From positions 1 through 61,885 of the forward strand of contig JACCQO010000007.1 in assembly GCA_015709205.1 (NCBI GenBank): a DNA stretch of 61,885 nt, written 5' to 3'. Origin of the DNA: Desulfovibrionaceae bacterium (GTDB lineage: Bacteria; Desulfobacterota; Desulfovibrionia; Desulfovibrionales; Desulfovibrionaceae). Made by a program: the position numbers and the translations under genes. The notes below the pieces were generated by a model. That model was not told the DNA's origin and ran no database searches. It saw only the letters and a program-made list of their open reading frames with translations. Of this stretch, positions 1 to 7,292 are shown piece after piece; position 1 is the stretch's first letter, and each line of letters opens with the position of its first letter.

Positions 1-56
1 CGAGGAGCGCGGGCTTTGAGACTGTTTTGCGGTAGGTCGGCGTTCCCTCCACCATT
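1..56 (+). ncRNA. Possible 3' end of a structured RNA (unidentified)
   Basis: The first 56 bases contain no convincing reading frame and end in CCCTCCACC(A), as the 3' strands of SRP RNA or tmRNA often do, with an intrinsic terminator about 35 bp further on. There is no tRNA-like T-arm (no GGTTCRA), which argues against tmRNA and tRNA; the 3' strand of an SRP RNA is the better guess. The body lies outside the window, so identity is not established. Confidence 0.25.
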
Positions 57-90
57 TTCACTGCCCGAACAGGGCCGTGCTGGACCAAGA

Positions 91-115
91 AACCCCGGAA
101 CTCCGGGGTTTTTTT
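91..115 (+). terminator. Intrinsic terminator
   Basis: An AACCCCGGA/TCCGGGGTT stem with a very short loop is followed directly by a T run on the plus strand. It would end a transcript entering from before base 1 and may also stop the minus-strand permease transcript ending at 214. Confidence 0.75.
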
Positions 116-213
116 GTTGGAATAGTGTCGACGTCGTCCCGTGCGGTCCACCGGCGGCCGGACTCAGGCGGGGACGTGGACAGCCCGCATGCTCCGCCCT
201 GCGCCGTCTCGAC

Positions 214-1569
214 CTAGAAGGGCCAGATCATGGGGATGACGACGACGCACATGACGAGACTGATGACCTGCAGCGGCCAGCCCGCCTTGAGGTAGTCCAT
301 GAAGTTGTAGTTGCCGGGACCGAGCACGATGGTGTTCGGCGGGGTGGCTATGGGGGTCAGGAAGCAGGCCGACGCGGACATGGCCACGCCCATGAGCAGC
401 GGCAGCGGGGACACGCCGCCCGCGATGGCGATGGGCAGGGCCAGGGGCGCCATGAGCGCGGCGGTGGCCGTGTTGGACATGAAGTTGGTCACCAGCATGG
501 TCAGGGCGCAGACCACGGTCATCAGCGCCATCGGGTCGGACACGCGGGAAACCACGGTCTCGGCGATGAAGGCGGCCGCACCGCTGGAGTCCAGCGCCGA
601 GGACATGGGCAGCATGCCCGCGAACAGGAAGATGGTCCGCCAATCCACGGCCCTGTAGCATTCCTTCATGGTCATGCAGCCGGTGATGACCACCAGGCAG
701 ACGCCGAGCATGGCGGCGGTGACCAGGGGCAGGAAGCCGGTGGCCATGGCCGCGACCACGAAGACGAACACGCCCACGGACCACCACATTTTTTCCGGAC
801 GCTGCACCGTGCGCACTTCGTCCTGGCCGTCGAATTCCTTGCACGCCTTGTCCTTGGGCAGGAAGCGCCTGCCGATGAGCGCGTAGTAGAGGATGCCCAC
901 GAGAAGCAGCAGGATGCCGAACTTGGCGAATTCGAAGAAGGCGAAGGGATGCAGGCCCGCGGTCGCGCCCATCTTGCCGATCACGGAGTTGATGATGCCG
1001 TTGGGCGGCGTGCCCACCAGGGTGATGGTGCCGCCCAGGGACGAGGCGAAGGCCACGGGCATGAGGATCTTGCCCGGAGCCACGCCCGACTTGACGCACA
1101 TGCCCAGGATCATGGGAATGGCCACTGCGATGGTGCCGGTGTTGGACAGGAACGCGGACAGGATGCCGATGACCAGCATGGACAGGAGCAGCAGCCGGGG
1201 CTCGCTGGAACCGGCCGTTCTTACCGTCCAGGCCCCGACCTTGCCGGCGAAGCCGGTGATGAAGGTGGATTCGCCGACGATGAACATGGCCATGAAGATG
1301 ACCACCCACTGGTTGCCGAATTCCGAAAAGGCCTTGGCGGCCGGGAGCACCTCGAACGTGGACAGGGCCACGGGAACGAGCATGGCCGTGATGGGCAGGG
1401 GGATGATTTCGGTGAAGAACAGGATCGCCGCGCCGCCGAGGACGGCCAGGGTAATGTACGCCTTGGTCGGGTCGGCGGATACGTTGGAGGCTTCTGCGGC
1501 AAAGCACACGCCGACGGTCGCGAGCAGGATCGCGACGGTCAATGGCGCCACTCTCGGGGCGTACTTCAT
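214..1569 (-). CDS. SLC13/DASS-type anion permease
   Basis: Polytopic inner-membrane permease of 451 aa, of the ArsB/NhaD and DASS (SLC13) group that moves di- or tricarboxylates, sulfate or related anions with sodium or protons. The diagnostic paired re-entrant motifs are present: an SNTGT stretch followed by GTPPNG in the first half, and SNTATA followed by ATPPNT in the second. The N-terminus is a hydrophobic segment ending FAAEA that could be a cleaved signal or TM1. Length suits the family. A GAGGAA ribosome site precedes the ATG. It lies 43 bp downstream of the SDR-fold gene and probably shares its transcript. Substrate cannot be read from the sequence; in sulfur-metabolising bacteria sulfate or a dicarboxylate are the obvious options. 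Confidence 0.88.
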   Translation of the reverse strand: MKYAPRVAPLTVAILLATVGVCFAAEASNVSADPTKAYITLAVLGGAAILFFTEIIPLPITAMLVPVALSTFEVLPAAKAFSEFGNQWVVIFMAMFIVGESTFITGFAGKVGAWTVRTAGSSEPRLLLLSMLVIGILSAFLSNTGTIAVAIPMILGMCVKSGVAPGKILMPVAFASSLGGTITLVGTPPNGIINSVIGKMGATAGLHPFAFFEFAKFGILLLLVGILYYALIGRRFLPKDKACKEFDGQDEVRTVQRPEKMWWSVGVFVFVVAAMATGFLPLVTAAMLGVCLVVITGCMTMKECYRAVDWRTIFLFAGMLPMSSALDSSGAAAFIAETVVSRVSDPMALMTVVCALTMLVTNFMSNTATAALMAPLALPIAIAGGVSPLPLLMGVAMSASACFLTPIATPPNTIVLGPGNYNFMDYLKAGWPLQVISLVMCVVVIPMIWPF

Positions 1570-1612
1570 AGGTTGTTCCTCGACGTCGTACGAGTTGCCC
1601 TACTTCTGGTGA

Positions 1613-2311
1613 TCAGGCCAGCCGCGCCCCGCCGTCGACCACCAGGGTGGTTCCGGTGGCGTACGGTGACTTCATCAAATGGACATAGGCCGCGGCCACT
1701 TCCTCCGGTGCGGCGACCCTGCCCAGGGGGAACCGTTGGGCCACGGCATCGACCGCCGGAGGCTTGGGCGCGACGAATCCGGGGCTCACGGCGTTGACCC
1801 GGACGGGCGCGAGCTCCACGGCCAGGGCGCGGCACAGCGCCTCGGTGGCGCAGTTGATCACGGCCATGGTCGAATGGTTCGGAAAGATGCGCTCCCCGGC
1901 GATGCCCGTGGTCAGGACGATGCTGCCGCCGGGGGCGATGTTGCGGTGGGCCTTCTGGATGAGCCGGTACGGGCCCCAGAATTTCGTCTCAAAGGCCTTC
2001 TTCGCCTGTTCCGCATCGGTTTCGGCAAAGGGCGCGGGCGCGATTTCCGGCCGCGTGCACAGCGCGAGATGGTCGAAGCCCCCGACCTCTTCCAGGGCCG
2101 CATCCGTCTGCGCGGCGGACGTCACGTCCAGAGCGACCGCTTCGATGTCGCGGCCGATGGCCGCGACCAGGGCGTCGTGCCGTTGCCCGGCGCTGCGCGA
2201 CGCGATGACCACGGCGGCGCCCTCCCCGGCCGCCCGCGCCGCGACGGCCAGGCCGATGCCGGAACCGCCGCCCACGACGACCACTCTTCTGCCCCGCAGG
2301 GAATCGTTCAT
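1613..2311 (-). CDS. SDR-fold protein lacking the YxxxK catalytic pair
   Basis: Rossmann-fold short-chain dehydrogenase/reductase family protein of 232 aa. A GGGSGIG dinucleotide-binding motif lies at residues 14-20 and the conserved PVRVNAVSPG segment at about 169-178. Aligning the active-site helix on ATEALCRALAVELA puts Met149 where the catalytic Tyr should be and Asn153 in place of the Lys, so standard SDR chemistry is unlikely; related SDR-like proteins without YxxxK exist, usually described only as SDR oxidoreductases. The start at 2311 is chosen over an in-frame ATG 69 bp upstream because a GGAG site precedes it and the upstream residues are unlike the family. It is followed by the anion permease. 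Confidence 0.8.
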   Translation of the reverse strand: MNDSLRGRRVVVVGGGSGIGLAVAARAAGEGAAVVIASRSAGQRHDALVAAIGRDIEAVALDVTSAAQTDAALEEVGGFDHLALCTRPEIAPAPFAETDAEQAKKAFETKFWGPYRLIQKAHRNIAPGGSIVLTTGIAGERIFPNHSTMAVINCATEALCRALAVELAPVRVNAVSPGFVAPKPPAVDAVAQRFPLGRVAAPEEVAAAYVHLMKSPYATGTTLVVDGGARLA

Positions 2312-2510
2312 GTTCTCCGCTCCGTTGCTCCCGAGGGCAATCCGCCGGGTGGGAGGAGGCCGTCCGTCCGGGCTCGGCATCTGGGTGCGCGCTTCCGCCT
2401 TCTACGACTGTACCGTGCCAGGAACACAGGCGAACGGCAATATGTCCTTCTCGTCTTTCCCCGTCGCGCCCTCGTCGCCCAAACGTCGCAATGGAATTCG
2501 TGGAGGTTAC

Positions 2511-2538
2511 TTGACAAAAGAGATCGATCAAGTAGCAT
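2511..2538 (+). promoter_or_regulatory. Sigma70-type promoter of the MBL-patatin cassette
   Basis: A perfect TTGACA -35 (2511-2516), a 16-bp spacer and a TAGCAT -10 (2533-2538) lie 36 bp before the first ATG of the cassette, inside a locally AT-richer patch. The -35 is unusually good for this window and suggests fairly strong, factor-independent transcription. Confidence 0.6.
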
Positions 2539-2574
2539 TCGAAAAGGTATATACGGCAGCACAAGGAGGAGGTC

Positions 2575-3168
2575 ATGCCATCTTCGGAGAGCCGTGTCCC
2601 CGTCGTTGTCGATAACGTGAAGCATCTTCCGGACTTTTCGATGACGCGCTGCACCTATCTCGTCATCCAGTCCCCCCTTCCCCTGCCCGACTGGTCGCTG
2701 GGCCTCGGCCCCGCTCGGATTCCCATCCTCATGCTCGGACTCAGCGCCGTCATCACCGGCCCGCCCGAGGGCGGCTCCGGCCTGTTCGATACGCCCGACG
2801 TCCTGCAGTCGCTGGTTGACCTCGTGGAGGGAAACGACGCGGGTCTTCTTTTCGACATGGAGGACCTGTGGATCCCCACCGGCTGCTTCCCAAGCGCGCA
2901 AGGGCCGGAACGCGGCTCCGTGTTCCGCATCGGTTGGGAGCTCTTCAGCCTCGCGTACGGGTTCCGGCAGGGCCTCGTTGAGCGGGAGTCCTTTGTCGCG
3001 CGCTGCGAAGAGCACCGGGAGACGGTCGTGTTCTCGGAGGCGGAGACCTGGGCCTTGCGGAGCTGGACCGAGGGCCTGATCGAGACGGCCCGGGAGCGGC
3101 ACCACCGGGAGGCCGAAAGCTATCTGGCGCGCCGGGATCGCGGGGCAAGCCCCGTACTGCCCGCCTGA
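2575..3168 (+). CDS. Unknown 197-aa protein, first gene of MBL-patatin cassette
   Basis: I do not recognise this family. The protein is soluble-looking, without signal peptide or clear membrane segment. The first half is hydrophobic and proline-rich (PLPLPDWSLGLG near residues 34-45) and the C-terminal third (from about 140) is a charged helical region. An exceptional AAGGAGGAGG ribosome site sits a few bases before the ATG, and a good promoter lies upstream. It is 12 bp from the metallo-beta-lactamase gene, so the two are almost certainly co-transcribed. Position and size would suit a regulator, adaptor or immunity-like partner for the two hydrolases, but that is inference from context only. 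Confidence 0.75.
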   Translation: MPSSESRVPVVVDNVKHLPDFSMTRCTYLVIQSPLPLPDWSLGLGPARIPILMLGLSAVITGPPEGGSGLFDTPDVLQSLVDLVEGNDAGLLFDMEDLWIPTGCFPSAQGPERGSVFRIGWELFSLAYGFRQGLVERESFVARCEEHRETVVFSEAETWALRSWTEGLIETARERHHREAESYLARRDRGASPVLPA

Positions 3169-3180
3169 GGGAGGAACGCC

Positions 3181-4224
3181 ATGGCGACCCTGTCCTTGAC
3201 CATGATCGACGTGGGCTGGGGGGATTCCCTGCTGCTGGAGTTCGAGAACGACGCCGGCGACGTCTCTTTCGGGCTTGTGGACTCCAACGACACCACGAGC
3301 CTGCGATCGAGCTACATCTACCTCAAGCGCTTCTTCGAGCGGCGCGACCTGTTCCGGAATCGCCCGCGCCTGTTCGATTTCGTCCTGCTTTCCCACGCCC
3401 ATGCGGACCACGCCCAGGGGGTGAAGGCCCTGATCCAGGAGTTCGGCACCGAGTGGTTCTGGTACCCGCGCTCCCTGAACTGGAGCGGCGCGGCATATCT
3501 CCTGGAGTACGCCAACCGGTCCGCAACCAGGTCCGGGGGCAGGATCGGGCGGCACCAGGCCGTGGACTCGGGCCACATGGCGCCCGCCATCCAGGGCACG
3601 CGGCTCGATTTTCTCTGGCCGGACAAGGGGTTCCTCGACCATGACAACGAGAACGAAAACTCGGTGATCCTGTCCCTGACCCTGGGCGACGTCGCGTTCG
3701 TGCTCACGGGCGACGCCGAGGCCGAGGCCTGGTCGCGCGTCGCGGGCAGGATTCCGGGCAACACCGCCGTGTTCAAGGTGCCGCACCACGGTTCCAGGAA
3801 CGGCTTTTTCGACGGCGGGGGCGCGCCGCTCTGGCTGGATGCGTGCCCGGCCAAAACGCAGTGCGGCATCAGCAGCCACATCCGTCCGTTTTCCCATCCC
3901 GACCGGTCCGTCGTGAAGCGCCTGGCCAAGCGCCGGGTGTTCAGGACCGACGAGCACGACCACGTCACGTTCACCACGAACGGTTCGAGCGTCGGCGTGA
4001 AGTATTCGCACAAGGGTACGGAGCGTTCGCGTCCGTCGCAGCGTGCGCGCATCCGTTGCGGCATGCGGCGAGCCTCGGGGCTCGTTCGCCGGGCGTCCGC
4101 ATGCGGAAACCAACAATGCCGGGAGGAGCAGACATGCAAGTGGAATCGGGGAATGCCGCGGCGTCCGAGAAGACGTGCGCGCAGGATGGCTTTTTGGGCG
4201 ACAAGCCCTTCTGCGACCTGGTGA
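3181..4224 (+). CDS. ComEC-like MBL-fold metallohydrolase
   Basis: Metallo-beta-lactamase-fold hydrolase resembling the soluble ComEC/Rec2-type domain. The metal motif HAHADH is at residues 72-77, a TGDAE segment supplies the next metal ligand near Asp178, and PHHGSRN is at 201-207; all are typical of ComEC-like MBL proteins, many of which cleave nucleic acids or phosphodiesters. No signal or membrane segment is visible. The fold seems complete by about residue 280. The last 65-70 residues are Arg-rich, low-complexity in appearance and overlap the patatin gene by 91 bp, so the tail looks like read-through after loss of an earlier stop, or a frameshift. It is preceded by GAGGGAGG and lies 12 bp after the unknown gene. 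Confidence 0.85.
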   Translation: MATLSLTMIDVGWGDSLLLEFENDAGDVSFGLVDSNDTTSLRSSYIYLKRFFERRDLFRNRPRLFDFVLLSHAHADHAQGVKALIQEFGTEWFWYPRSLNWSGAAYLLEYANRSATRSGGRIGRHQAVDSGHMAPAIQGTRLDFLWPDKGFLDHDNENENSVILSLTLGDVAFVLTGDAEAEAWSRVAGRIPGNTAVFKVPHHGSRNGFFDGGGAPLWLDACPAKTQCGISSHIRPFSHPDRSVVKRLAKRRVFRTDEHDHVTFTTNGSSVGVKYSHKGTERSRPSQRARIRCGMRRASGLVRRASACGNQQCREEQTCKWNRGMPRRPRRRARRMAFWATSPSATW

Positions 4225-5903
4225 TGAAGGGGGGCATCACCAGCGGCGTGGTCTACCCCCGCGCGATCCTCGAACTGGCCCGGAAATACCGGCTCAAGAG
4301 CATCGGCGGCACCTCGGCGGGGGCCATCGCCGCCGCCGCCGCCGCTGCCGCCGAGTACGCGCGGGAAAACGGCGGGTTCGAGCGCCTGGCGCAGATCCCG
4401 GAGGATATCTCCACGACCTTGCTGGACAAGTTTCAGCCCGTGGGCACGTTGCGTCCCCTCTTCGGCCTGCTCATGACCATGATGCGGTCGAAAGGCACGG
4501 CAGGCAAGGTGGTGCAGGGGCTGTGGGCGGTGACCCGGGGCTATGTGGGGAGCGTTGTCCTCGGGGCGGCTCCCGGTCTGGTCCTGGCGTTCTTCGGGGG
4601 GCGGGCCTGGGGGACGGGCTGGATGCTGCTCGGTCTGCTGCTGGCGCTCCTCGGTGCATTGCTCGCCGTGGGCCGGGCGCTCTGCAGGTCCGTCACGCGG
4701 GATCTGCCCGCCGCGAATTACGGCATCTGTTCGGGCATGACCACGGAGCCGGCCAAGGGGCCGGCGCTGACGGACTGGCTGGCGGACCAGATCGACTACA
4801 TCGCCGGGATGCCGAAGGACGGGGACGGATACGTGAAGCCGCTGACCTTCGGCGATCTGGCGGGGCACGGGGGGGGCATCGAGCTGGCCATGGTCACCAC
4901 CGATCTCGGCATGCGGCGCCCCTACAGGCTCCCCTTCACCGACCGCCTCCATTTCTTCAGCATGTCGGAGTTCCGCACGTTGTTCCCCGAGAGGATCGTG
5001 AAGTACATGGTGGCCAATACCGAGAGTGTGGAGGGCCACGGCGACCTCTGCTACATGCCCAGGGCGGAGGTGCTCCCCGTGGTCGTCGCCACGAGGATGA
5101 GCCTGAGCTTTCCGGGCCTGCTCCAGGCGGTGCCGCTCTACAAGCGGGATTTCACGCTGCTCGAGGAAGAGGAGCGGATGAAGCCCCGGAAGTGCCTTTT
5201 TTCCGACGGCGGCCTTTCCAGCAACTTCCCGATCCATTTTTTCGACAGTCTCTGGCCCACCCGGCCCACCTTCGGCATCAACCTGGTGCCGTGGGTGCGG
5301 GAACGCCACGGCGACGGCGAGGCCAGGCGCGTCGCCCTGCCCAGCGCGGCGCGCAGCGGCCGGCTGCTGCCCATCTACGGCATCACGGGCCTCGGCGACT
5401 TCCTGATGACCCTGCTCGACACAGCCAAGGATTGGCAGGACACCCTGCAGCGGGTGCTGCCCGGCTGCAGGGAGCGCGTGGTGCACATCGCCCTGGACGA
5501 GTCTCGGGAGGGCGGAATGAATCTCGCCATGTCGGCGGAGACCATCGCCCGCCTGACTGAACTGGGCGAACGGGCGGGCAGGACGTTCGTCGAGGAGTTC
5601 GATTTCGACGAGCACCGCTGGCGGCGCTTTTTGCTGGCCATGGCGCAGTTGGAGGAAAGCCTGGACCGCCTGGCGCAGAGTCATGACGAAACGCCGCTCT
5701 GTTCCGATAACTACTCGACTTTCTTGAACAGGTATGACGAACCGCTTTCCTACAAGCCGCAGTCCCCGGCATGGAGGGCGGCGGTGATCGCCCGCGCCGC
5801 GGATCTCGCCACGCTTGGCGGCGCCTGGCGACGGAAGCCGACCGTCCGGCAGGGCCGTGTGCCCAAGGCGGCCTGCGCCTTGCGCATCACGCCGAAGATG
5901 TAG
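4134..5903 (+). CDS. Patatin-like phospholipase with internal transmembrane hairpin
   Basis: Patatin-family lipid acyl hydrolase of 589 aa. Motifs in order are the oxyanion loop KGGITSG (about 32-38), the nucleophile elbow GTSAG with Ser61, and the catalytic Asp358 in SDGG, so the Ser-Asp dyad is intact. Between them (about 136-181) sit two hydrophobic stretches separated by a short Arg/Gly turn, predicting a membrane hairpin inserted into the patatin domain. The ATG at 4134 is chosen because GGGAGGAG precedes it and it begins just before the domain; the frame stays open 291 bp further upstream into the MBL gene without meaning. As third gene of the cassette it likely acts on membrane phospholipids; patatins are recurrent effectors in antiviral systems such as CBASS, but no sensor gene is recognised here. 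Confidence 0.88.
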   Translation: MQVESGNAAASEKTCAQDGFLGDKPFCDLVMKGGITSGVVYPRAILELARKYRLKSIGGTSAGAIAAAAAAAAEYARENGGFERLAQIPEDISTTLLDKFQPVGTLRPLFGLLMTMMRSKGTAGKVVQGLWAVTRGYVGSVVLGAAPGLVLAFFGGRAWGTGWMLLGLLLALLGALLAVGRALCRSVTRDLPAANYGICSGMTTEPAKGPALTDWLADQIDYIAGMPKDGDGYVKPLTFGDLAGHGGGIELAMVTTDLGMRRPYRLPFTDRLHFFSMSEFRTLFPERIVKYMVANTESVEGHGDLCYMPRAEVLPVVVATRMSLSFPGLLQAVPLYKRDFTLLEEEERMKPRKCLFSDGGLSSNFPIHFFDSLWPTRPTFGINLVPWVRERHGDGEARRVALPSAARSGRLLPIYGITGLGDFLMTLLDTAKDWQDTLQRVLPGCRERVVHIALDESREGGMNLAMSAETIARLTELGERAGRTFVEEFDFDEHRWRRFLLAMAQLEESLDRLAQSHDETPLCSDNYSTFLNRYDEPLSYKPQSPAWRAAVIARAADLATLGGAWRRKPTVRQGRVPKAACALRITPKM

Positions 5904-5940
5904 CGCCTCTTCCAAGTCGCCGTCGTGCTCGGTGACGCGA

Positions 5941-5977
5941 CAAGGCCCGGGCTCCCCTGCGGAGAGCCCGGGCCTTG
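5941..5977 (+). terminator. Strong hairpin after patatin gene
   Basis: A perfect 14-bp inverted repeat (5941-5954 with 5964-5977, 9-nt loop) lies between two convergent genes. There is no T run on either strand, so it may act as a Rho-assisted or bidirectional terminator, or protect the mRNA 3' end. Confidence 0.5.
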
Positions 5978-6009
5978 TCGGCCGGAGGCGCGGCGGTCGG
6001 CGCTCGCGC

Positions 6010-6222
6010 CTACCCGATCATGGCCCGGGCCCTGTCCAGTTGCGAGGGGAACAGATCCCCGGGCACCTTTTCCCGGCCCATGGCCTTGCAGACCTTGTAG
6101 CGGGCGCAGTCCTGGAAGTCTCCCTGACAGTATTTCTTCTTCATTATGTCCGCAGTTGCCGGTTTGCTGGCCATCTTGTCATTGAAGAAGACACACTTTT
6201 GAATCATTTCGCAGTTCGGCAT
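6010..6222 (-). CDS. Small cysteine-rich conserved hypothetical protein (70 aa)
   Basis: Soluble 70-residue protein with five cysteines (4, 10, 32, 39, 45) arranged C-N5-C-N21-C-N6-C-N5-C, a KKKYCQGD motif and a conserved-looking KVPGDLFP segment near the end. Small Cys-rich proteins of this kind recur in Desulfovibrio-like genomes as conserved hypotheticals and may bind a metal or Fe-S centre, but the function is unknown. The start at 6222 follows GGGAGA; the frame is open further upstream but that part is compositionally unlike a protein. It converges on the patatin gene across the hairpin at 5941-5977. Confidence 0.75.
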   Translation of the reverse strand: MPNCEMIQKCVFFNDKMASKPATADIMKKKYCQGDFQDCARYKVCKAMGREKVPGDLFPSQLDRARAMIG

Positions 6223-6541
6223 GAAATTCTCCCATCTTTTGGTAGTATTGAAACGTCGATCCTCTGCGGCATTGTCCCCTGAATAGCAGCATGCGACCAG
6301 AGTACCATTATTTTTCCGTGTACCGTGCCGGCGTCGGCCGGCCGACGCCCTTGCCCGGGGTCCGGGCTTTCGGGCTCCGCCATGGCGACGGATTTTCGAC
6401 ACGGGCGGGCCGCGTGACCGAGAATCAGCTCTCTGCGACACATAACATATTTATTATAATTAATTTTTATGGTGTCGAGCGGCATGGCTCGGTTCTTGCT
6501 TTTCTCCGGAAAAGGAAAAACTCGCCTACCGGGAGGGAACG
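6223..6541 (+). other. 319-bp intergenic region with palindrome and -10 box
   Basis: Divergent region between the Cys-rich gene (minus) and the 117-aa gene (plus). It holds a perfect 20-bp palindrome, GGCGTCGGCC/GGCCGACGCC, at 6330-6349. An AT-rich patch at 6440-6470 contains a perfect TATAAT (6455-6460) about 80 bp before the downstream ATG. No convincing -35 is found 16-18 bp upstream of it, so activator dependence is possible. No gene is seen. Confidence 0.5.
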
Positions 6542-6895
6542 ATGAAGTCCGAGACCAGCAAGAACGAATTCGTGGAATTCAACGAGATAATCGGCAAGCT
6601 GCGCGACACCCTGCGGGTGGAGGTGCTCTCCGAGATCAAGAGCAACGGGATGCGCGAATCCATGATCGGCGAATACAAGGCCCTGGCCAACGCCGCGGGG
6701 ACGCTCATCGCCATGCTGCAGAAGTACGATTTCCCCGAACTGCTGCACGGCGCCGATTCCAAGGCCTACGAGGAGATCATGCGCAAGCTGAGCCTGTCCG
6801 GCATCCGCTGCCACATCCTGGTGGAGGCCTCGCGTTCCGCGGACCAGGAGGCCGTGCTGGCCATGGCTACGCCCATGTCCCAGCGCCTCAACTGA
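6542..6895 (+). CDS. Hypothetical 117-aa protein
   Basis: Not recognised. The sequence reads as an all-helical soluble protein, acidic, with no signal peptide or membrane segment and a single Cys near residue 84. GGGAGGG precedes the ATG at good spacing, a TATAAT box lies upstream and an intrinsic terminator lies 39 bp downstream, so it looks like a genuine monocistronic gene. Nothing in the neighbours indicates a role. Confidence 0.7.
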   Translation: MKSETSKNEFVEFNEIIGKLRDTLRVEVLSEIKSNGMRESMIGEYKALANAAGTLIAMLQKYDFPELLHGADSKAYEEIMRKLSLSGIRCHILVEASRSADQEAVLAMATPMSQRLN

Positions 6896-6933
6896 CGCGG
6901 GGCGGTCGTCCCCGCGTCCTGCGACGCCGCCAC

Positions 6934-6960
6934 GGCCCCGCTTCGGCGGGGCCTTCTAGT
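6934..6960 (+). terminator. Intrinsic terminator
   Basis: GGCCCCGC-TTCG-GCGGGGCC forms an 8-bp GC stem with a stable UUCG tetraloop, followed by TTCTAGTT. It ends the 117-aa gene transcript. Confidence 0.75.
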
Positions 6961-7292
6961 TGGGGTGCCCTTTCGTTCCGCGCGGTTTCGCCCGGGGCGC
7001 AGGACCTGCTGGCCCCCGCCGGGAGCCCGCTTCCGTCCCCCCGCGCGTCCTCAAGAAATTCGCGCAACGGCCGATAAGCACGATGTCCGACTTCCTGATC
7101 GGCCGCGCCCCGCCTGCAACAAGCCCTGTCTTCCGGGGCGCGGCCCTGTTCCGTCCCTCTACCGCGTCCGGCGGGCCCGCCGGGAACCACCGGCATGCAT
7201 ATATTGAAATGTCCGCAACCCGGGGCTATCGTCATTCCGGCACACGGCACCCTGCCCCGCCCACGCGGGAGCGGGACAACCTTGGAGACGCC
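6961..7292 (+). other. Leader region of lipase gene with long inverted repeat
   Basis: About 330 bp without a supported gene between a terminator and the lipase start. It contains a perfect 12-bp inverted repeat, GGCCGCGCCCCG (7101-7112) with its complement at 7134-7145, enclosing a 21-nt loop. It has no T run, so it is more likely an RNA structure or protein site than a terminator. No clear promoter was found. Confidence 0.35.

Noticed and set aside
1-60. tmRNA or tRNA 3' end
   Set aside because: It ends in CCTCCACCA, but there is no T-arm GGTTCRA or matching stem, so only a low-confidence structured-RNA call is kept.
16-1797. Plus-strand open frame of 593 codons
   Set aside because: Antisense shadow of the SLC13 permease; Gly/His/Asp/Arg-rich without domain features.
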